A stretch of DNA of 64,000 bases from Meloidogyne chitwoodi. Lineage: Eukaryota > Nematoda > Chromadorea > Rhabditida > Meloidogynidae. Position numbers and translations under genes: made by a program. Location: NCBI GenBank assembly GCA_015183035.1, contig JACZZP010000001.1:2356001-2420000 (forward strand). The letters are read 5' to 3'. The notes under the pieces were generated by a model. The model saw only the letters and a program-made list of their open reading frames with translations. It did not search any database and was not told the DNA's origin. Of this stretch, positions 58,401-64,000 are shown piece by piece. How positions within the stretch are numbered: position 1 is the stretch's first letter; each line of letters starts with the position of its first letter.

Positions 58401-58724
58401 TCTTTCACAAATTCCAATTGCTGAAAGAACCGTAACAGAAGAGAACAAGGTGCACAAAGCAAGGGCAATAACAGCCTGGAAAAACCCAGCAGTTCCCTAA
58501 AAAAATTTTTGAAAAATTCAAAAAAATAAAAAAGAAACCACAATCCATCCCATACGAAGAAATATAACAATTCCAAATATATTAACAACAACCGTAGGAA
58601 ATACAGCATTCCAAGCATTAACCAAAGTTGGCTGTTGAAGAAGAAAGTTTTTCTTCCACCAAGGTGCATCTTCTGTGCTAAATGGTTGTTGTGAGAATAA
58701 TGAATCTGGACCTTCTTGAGACAT
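55482..58724 (-). CDS. SLC12A8-like cation-chloride cotransporter family protein
   Basis: Starts ATG 58724 (MSQEGPDSLFSQQPFSTED), then WWKKNFLLQQPTLVNAWNAV, IFGIVIFLRMGWIV, LSAIGICERCQVQSGGIYFL, and GKRIGGAIGIIYTFGQACAT, followed by LNFAGLRFVIRLQLLLM. Later exons give FANFIGVLAGGNLSGNLVDP, STLGTSRVVQGIANEG and ILLLLGDLNQIAILSS. The polar tail ends EQLGGALNH. About 11-12 membrane spans in the amino acid/polyamine/organocation fold are expected. The SGNL-type loop and overall order resemble human SLC12A8 more than NKCC/KCC members. The transported substrate is not known from sequence. An intron (56292-56755) contains a flank-duplicated insertion. Confidence 0.85.
56363..56641. repeat. Insertion flanked by ~40-bp direct repeats in an SLC12A8-like intron
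   Basis: The segment AGGAACTCT...GAGGGCCTTCTAGAATATTA...GATTTA occurs at 56363-56404 and again at 56602-56641. The 197 bp between have inverted ends (GCGAAAGTTGCGGACC and the complement of GGTCCGCAAGTTTCGGC). Confidence 0.75.
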
Positions 58725-59786
58725 TTGTTGTTCAAAAATATAAATTTAACCGATCTCTAACTATAAAGAAAAACTTAAATAAAATAATTTATTTATAAAA
58801 TATAACTCACTTCGTTAAATTAATAAAAATAAACCTTCATTGAATTTATTGAAGTAATATTTATTTTACTTAAAAGCATTAGCATTTTTCATTGCTTAAA
58901 GCGCTTTTATGCAAGCGTGGAAGTATGCTTTTCAGGCAAAAATTCATTATTCTTTTTTCTTTGAGGCACTCATATGTGCATATATTCTCTTAGCAATATT
59001 TCTCTACATCCAGGCTATGCCATGAAAATAATATTCTCTCATTGTCAGCATTTTAAAGCATTGAATAAATAGAAAAGAAGTGTTGTTATCTTGTTTGGCA
59101 TAGAAAAGTAATCTCTCGCAATAGATGGGCATAATATAAAAAATTTCAATAAAAACTGAATAATGCTTTGCGACAATTGTAAAAAACAAAGGAAATATAA
59201 TTTTAAAAAAATATACAAAATATAATTTAAGAAATGAACCCAAAATTAAATATTTTAAAAAATTGAATTTAATATTTATTATCTTGATTTTTCTCACATA
59301 ATATATAAAATAGTAAGGTTGTCGGTTCTTGGAGAATTAAAAGATATATCCGGAACCGAGAACAGAAAATTTCGGGTATAGTACTTTTTTATTTTGTGCG
59401 CAAATGTCCGCAAGTAATAATATTTATTTTTCTTAAAGTAATTATTTAAAAAAATAAATTTTTTGGTAATATAAAAGGTAGTGGAAGGTTTTGAGATCTA
59501 AAAAGTAAAATTAAAAAATCATTTTCTGCAATCCTTGGCGGAAAAATTTCTTCAAAATTGTGGAATTCTACATAAGGAATGGATTTGATGTGGATTATAA
59601 TGCGCGATGGAATTTGATATTTTAGCAAAGATTGTTGATTTTATGCCTCCAAAATAATTAATAAATATAAAAAATTGCGGACTAAAATTGCGCATAAAAA
59701 GTTACACAAATTAGCGAGCAGAAGTAAAAAGTACCAATGTATATTTTAACAAAAAACTTATTAAACCAAAAATATTTTTTATGTAA
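58725..59786. other. Spacer between SLC12A8-like gene and proteasome alpha-4
   Basis: Mostly AT-rich. The section 59636-59740 is one Merlin-like end. The minus frame 59004-59297 is Phe/Ile-rich and not credible. Confidence 0.5.
59390..59742 (-). mobile_element. Decayed Merlin-derived element
   Basis: The left side has AGTACTTTTTTATTTTGTGC, then TGTCCGCAAGTAA; the right side has TTGCGGACTAAAATTGCGC and AAAAAGTACC. On the minus strand near 59650-59620 it encodes an ILAKIVDFMPPK-like tail, as in 54698-55097. Confidence 0.6.
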
Positions 59787-60806
59787 TTAAGTTGCAGTTG
59801 TCCCAGCTTCTTCATTTATGTCAATAAGTGTTTGTATCTCATCATTAGTCAAAAAACGCATGACAACTTCCCCATCTACCATTTTTAACTCAGAAACTTC
59901 TAATCGATCAACAGAAGGCTTGTTATCCAAAGTTTTTGAAAGGATCTATAAAAATTTTTATTTTTTAAAAGTGCTTGGATAAAATTTCAGGACATTTTAA
60001 TATAAAATTGTAATTTATATATTTGACATAAAATTAAATATGCTGTGCAAAAACACTTCGTAACAGTTTACACAAATTTTTCCTTTAGTAATTAAAAAAT
60101 AAAAACCTTCATAGCAAGCTTTTTGGCTTCATCAAATGTCATATTCTCCACATTAACCATATTTTCTTGCTTAAAATGAGAAACTGCAGCCTGTTGATTT
60201 TTTCCAATACACGTAGCGAACCACCCAGTAAAATTTCCACTTGGATCCGATTGATAAAGTTGAAAACCATGATGAATATCCCAACCAGCATAAAGAAGAG
60301 AAACTCCGAAAGGCCGCTTTCCTATTTTATTTTTTTGATTTTTTTAAATTTTAATAAATAAACCTCCGACTTGCGTATATCTCTGCATAAAATCTGCCAA
60401 AATGGAAACAAGTTGTTCAATTGGAATATCATCCTCATAATTGCTCTGATGATTAGCAGCAATAACGCGCAGCTTGTCTATCAAAACATTAGCATCAGCA
60501 GTAATCCCAGCAACAGCACACATAGAATTTTTTGAAATTTTGAAAATTTTCTCACGAATAACCTAAATACAAAAATCAATTTTAGCTTTAAAAGCAAGTT
60601 AGAATTTGCTTGAAAATATTATAAGAAACCTCCGAATCAAGTAGTTTATCAGTAACACGCTTCTCAGCTACCAAAAAAATCCCTTCATTAGTTCGTATAC
60701 CCAAGCAAGTACCCGCCTGTGAGATAGCTTCCAATGCATATTCTACCTGGTAAAGACGACCTTCTGGAGAAAAAATTGTTGTCCGAGTATCATAACGACG
60801 CGCCAT
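59787..60806 (-). CDS. pas-3: Proteasome subunit alpha type-4 (20S core)
   Basis: Starts ATG 60806 with [20 protein letters not shown] then [16 protein letters not shown], the alpha-subunit N-terminal signature ([18 protein letters not shown]). Further blocks: [59 protein letters not shown], and [18 protein letters not shown]. The C-terminus ends NEEAGTTAT. Length (about 250 residues) is normal. It forms part of the outer alpha ring of the 20S proteasome. Four exons; it does not overlap its neighbours. Confidence 0.95.
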
Positions 60807-61339
60807 TATTTTAGTATTTTTTCAATAATTAATAACTGCAAAAATACTTTAAAATTTTAAATATTAAAATTCTGCATAAACAATTCAAAAAATTCCAAAA
60901 AATAAATAATTAATCCAAAAACTTTAAGAATAAGAGATAGAGTAAAGCTTCAATTTACAGAAAAGTGAGCTTTTATCATCAAATAATATGGTGGAGAGAA
61001 GGTTGCTTTTATAGATTAATAAATGAGATATAGCATAAAATTAGAGAGAAAAACAGTTTATTAAAATAAATATAAACAAAACCCATAATAGACAAAACGC
61101 CATTAATGACAAAATTCATTATTTTGCAAAAATTAATACGACTTAAGATTAATAAGAAAACCAAAGGACGACGAACCAGATTTTTAAAAGTTGCGAACCG
61201 GAACATCAATATTGAGTCATTAATTTTCAATTTTTGTCAATTACAAATTTTTTACAACCCGCAAAAGCATCCCTAAACTTGTAAATACATAAATAAAAAT
61301 AAAATCTTCGAGAAATAATACAAACAAGTGAAAATATAT
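60807..61339. other. Spacer between proteasome alpha-4 and VPS36
   Basis: Promoter side of proteasome alpha-4 and 3' side of VPS36; no gene or repeat recognised. The minus frame 61009-61230 is unsupported. Confidence 0.5.
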
Positions 61340-63216
61340 TTAAATGTCACCAATTTCTCTCTTATCTAAATTGTCAATTAGTTTATCTTCATCATTTTCT
61401 AAGAGATTAAAATTGTTTGGGTAGAAAAATAGTCCTTCGATTGTATCATCACGGCAAAGTTTTCCTTGTTCTTCCGCCATACGTAATCTTTAATTAAAGA
61501 AAAATTTAATAATCAGTTTTTTCCTTCAAAAACTCTTTTTTTAAGTTTACCAGAAAATTAAATCGAGAACAATTTTTTATTTTTTCAAACAAGAAACCTT
61601 TCTGATGCCAATACAAGAGAGATTCCAGAATGTTTTGCCAAATGTGCAGCACTAAAACCAGTAGTCAGACTTCCATTAACAGTCATTGCATTAACCATTT
61701 CTAAAATTTCATCAGCCATTTTCTCCATGTTTAATGAACAAAGTTGAAGCACTTGAACTCCATTGGCAAATGTATAAAGACTAAAAATAAATTGTTAAAA
61801 TAAATCTAATAAAAGAAAAAACCGTATTGGAGAGTTAATTTTCTCAAGTTTATTACAAGCATTCACCAAATCCTCTGGCGAGACTAGCTCTAACCCTCGA
61901 GCACGGTTCCAACGACAATAAGCATCTGCTAAAGTCATTGTACCTCCACATTCTTAATTAATATTTTTAAAATAAAATTAAAATAATTTAAAAGAAAACC
62001 TTGTAACGGTTCATAAAGAACATTAGTCAATTCTTGAGCAAGCCTTTCAAAGAAAACTGCACCGGCACCGAACACTGATTTTGTAACGGGGTCAGCAACT
62101 CCAAGAGAAAGTAAATAGCTTTTAAGTCGAATAGTCTAAAAACAATAAAAATTCAATAAATCGTCTAAATTCAAAAAACCTCATCATCCGTTATTTCTCC
62201 CTTCTTCTGACGTATACGCTCAGCAATATTCCGTGATAAATTAACCATTTCTCTAGCTTGATCCATAAGTTTACTCATGTCTTCGAATGCCTACTTTTAA
62301 AAAAGAAATATTAATTAGAGAAATATTATTTTGAAAATCCTTGACAAGAACACTAATTTATAAATGTTTTTAAAGCTCAAAAATACCTCACTAATGTGCT
62401 CATGAGTTTTGTGGTGTTGCTCAGCCAATCTTTTTTCAATACCCAAAATGCCAACATTACGAATGCCCATATTGCTTGCTTGATGAGATGTCATTAAAGA
62501 TGAGTGAGGCGAAGTTCCAGGGGCAGAGACGTTGAGGTGCTGAGTTCCACTTGTTCGCAATGAACTGGCAGAACTGGAACTAGATGATGCGCGTTGCCAC
62601 ATTTGTTTCCCTAGAGCATCCATATAACGTTTGAAGAACTGTTAAAAACATAAGATTAAAGATTAATATTATGCGAAAGAAATTTAAAATAATGCGTAAT
62701 GCGAAAATTTAACTTTTTAATCTTTTATGATCTAAATAAACTGATAGATAACATCGACGAGACAAACTTTGATTTATTTTTTTGTTTTAATCAAATTTCT
62801 AATGAATAACATCTAAAACTTACATCTTCTTCTCCTCCACTACGGAAAAGGAAGCGTAGTGAATGACTACTTCTTGCTGAAATTGGGCCCTGTGGATGAT
62901 CAGCTGGCACTGGACGGACAGAAACAACAATTTTAGCTCCTTTTCCAAACATTGACTTGTTTTGCTTTTCTATCCTATGTACAAGTGAGTGGTGAAGCAT
63001 TAGTCGACAATCAGGATCATTTGAATCAGCCCAGATAACTCGTTGATAAGTTAGTGAGACTGTGCCTTGCTCAAATGATGACTTAAAAACAATATTTAAA
63101 TAAATTAATAAAAAGTTAACCTGTTTCACATCGCCATCATAAATTCCAACAGATCCAGCTTGACAGAGTATTTCTTCCATAGATTCACCACTTTGGTACC
63201 AACTGAGACGATCCAT
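61340..63216 (-). CDS. vps-36: Vacuolar protein sorting protein 36 (ESCRT-II subunit)
   Basis: ATG 63216 ([17 protein letters not shown]; an ATG three codons upstream at 63225 is possible). The N-terminal GLUE domain shows [47 protein letters not shown] and [16 protein letters not shown] Ser-rich linker follows. The EAP45-type winged-helix region includes [59 protein letters not shown], and [17 protein letters not shown]. The C-terminus has [15 protein letters not shown]. The order matches VPS36, which binds ubiquitinated cargo and phosphoinositide on endosomes and works with VPS22/VPS25. Length (about 390 residues) is normal. Confidence 0.95.
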
Positions 63217-63853
63217 TTTATACACAAAATTTCTAAAAATTAAAAAAAATAAATTTAAAATAAAAAAATAATTTCTCGAACAATTTTTAAGGTCACTTTG
63301 TATTAAGCGTCAAGTAACTTTTCTTCGATTAGCAAATAATTTTATTGCTGCTAGAAAGAAAACAGCTTTCTCCTCTTATGCATTCTTTAGCCGTCTATTT
63401 GTTGAGACTACTTATTTTGCGTTACGCCATGTGGTTTTAACAGATGTAAGAGTAAATGAAGAAAGGAAAAATAGAGGAGATGAGCTATTATTTATTTCTT
63501 AAGAGAATTTTTTAAAGAATTTTAAGGTATTTTTTATTCATACTCTGAAACGTCTCCTTTTGGCAGTACTCTGAAACTGTGACTCTCAATAGTCCCCACC
63601 CAAAACTTTAGGTTTTGGACTAAATGCTAATTCACACTTTTAGACAAAATGGTCATAGGCCAGAATTATTTAATTTGACGCGCTTAAACGAAAAAACTAT
63701 TAATCATTTATTTTTTATAATAATTCATCTTTAATAAAAAATTTGAAACACTTGAGAATTTTTTAAATCAGTAAATCCCTAATAGAGTTATCTGTGTTTT
63801 TTTTTTGCTTTTGCTTTAAATATTTTTTTAATTCTAGTGAAAATTAGTCTTCA
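63217..63853. other. Divergent promoter region between VPS36 and ARPC5
   Basis: Shared 5' space of two divergent genes. A plus-strand frame at about 63285-63501 (FLRLANNFIAARKKTAFSSY, FVETTYFALRHVVLTD) is open for about 70 codons without an ATG at its start. It could be an exon fragment or decayed gene, or chance; no family is recognised. Confidence 0.4.
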
Positions 63854-64000
63854 TGACAAAAAATAGGCTTTCTGATACTAGTTATCGTAAACTTGACGTT
63901 GATGCATTCGACTTGAACAATTTTGATGATGATCAGAATTTAAAGTTGGATGGCGAGGCTGGAGCCACTATTCTTGGTCCAGATGAGGCCCAAATCCGAA
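63854..64000 (+). CDS. arx-7: Arp2/3 complex 16-kDa subunit (ARPC5), 5' part only
   Basis: ATG 63854 opens MTKNRLSDTSYRKLDVDAFD, then GEAGATILGPDEAQIR at the window edge. The N-terminal pattern (K-N-x-x-S-x-x-x-R-K-x-D-V-D-x-[FY]-D, followed by acidic residues and AG-x-x-GPDE) matches ARPC5. This subunit stabilises the actin-nucleating Arp2/3 complex. About two thirds of the protein lies beyond the window. Confidence 0.85.

Noticed and set aside
58370..58735. 121-codon minus frame overlapping the start of the SLC12A8-like gene
   Set aside because: Shadow in another frame of the real first exons (MSQEGPDSLF, FRMGWIV region).
1..64000. CRISPR arrays, prophage or bacterial-type operons
   Set aside because: Spliceosomal introns throughout and no regularly spaced short repeats with unique spacers; the tandem repeats seen are intronic minisatellites.

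Overview
This window is nematode nuclear DNA, most likely from a root-knot nematode (Meloidogyne) or a close tylenchid relative. That is inferred from the strong AT bias, many short introns ending in TTTAG/TTTCAG, a cilium gene with an X-box, a bestrophin, and a lineage-expanded F-box-like family. No species-diagnostic locus is present, so the genus is an inference.

Layout. 1-900: hAT transposase remnant and CCGG-rich repeat. 1179-1322 (-): possible small secreted peptide. 2583-6135 (+): unrecognised secreted cysteine-rich protein. 6361-6736: palindromic element. 6820-13484: an inverted duplication, SDR1 > F-box A > < F-box B < SDR2. 14085-16644 (-): bestrophin. 18363-20548 (+): ankyrin/patatin phospholipase (iPLA2 type). 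22681-26301 (+): MICAL-like CH-LIM-bMERB protein. 26871-40317 (-): IFT140/CHE-11. Its introns hold an intron-bearing tRNA-Gly(GCC), a U2 snRNA candidate and an oppositely oriented nested gene ending in a GIY-YIG-like domain. 42599-43854 (+): TMEM86/YhhN lysoplasmalogenase. 44190-44545 and 45055-46360: pseudogenes of the F-box-like family and of pyruvate dehydrogenase E2. 46797-55312: three more F-box-like genes with transposon insertions between and inside them. 55482-58724 (-): SLC12A8-like transporter. 59787-60806 (-): proteasome alpha-4. 61340-63216 (-): VPS36 (ESCRT-II). 63854-64000 (+): start of ARPC5, cut by the window edge.

The conserved genes are ordinary housekeeping and signalling genes: endosomal sorting (VPS36, MICAL-like), actin branching (ARPC5), proteolysis (proteasome alpha-4), cilia (IFT140), and membrane lipid and ion handling (iPLA2, TMEM86, bestrophin, SLC12A). 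Each stands alone and no operon is evident. The unusual content lies between and inside them. It includes a Merlin (IS1016/ISXO2-like) element with a 9-bp target duplication and its decayed derivatives. It also includes a five-copy ~140-bp palindromic family, a 614-bp TA-flanked long-TIR element with relatives, and short hAT-like elements with 8-bp duplications. These cluster in introns and around the F-box-like family. All homology calls come from reading translated sequence by eye; exon boundaries are approximate.
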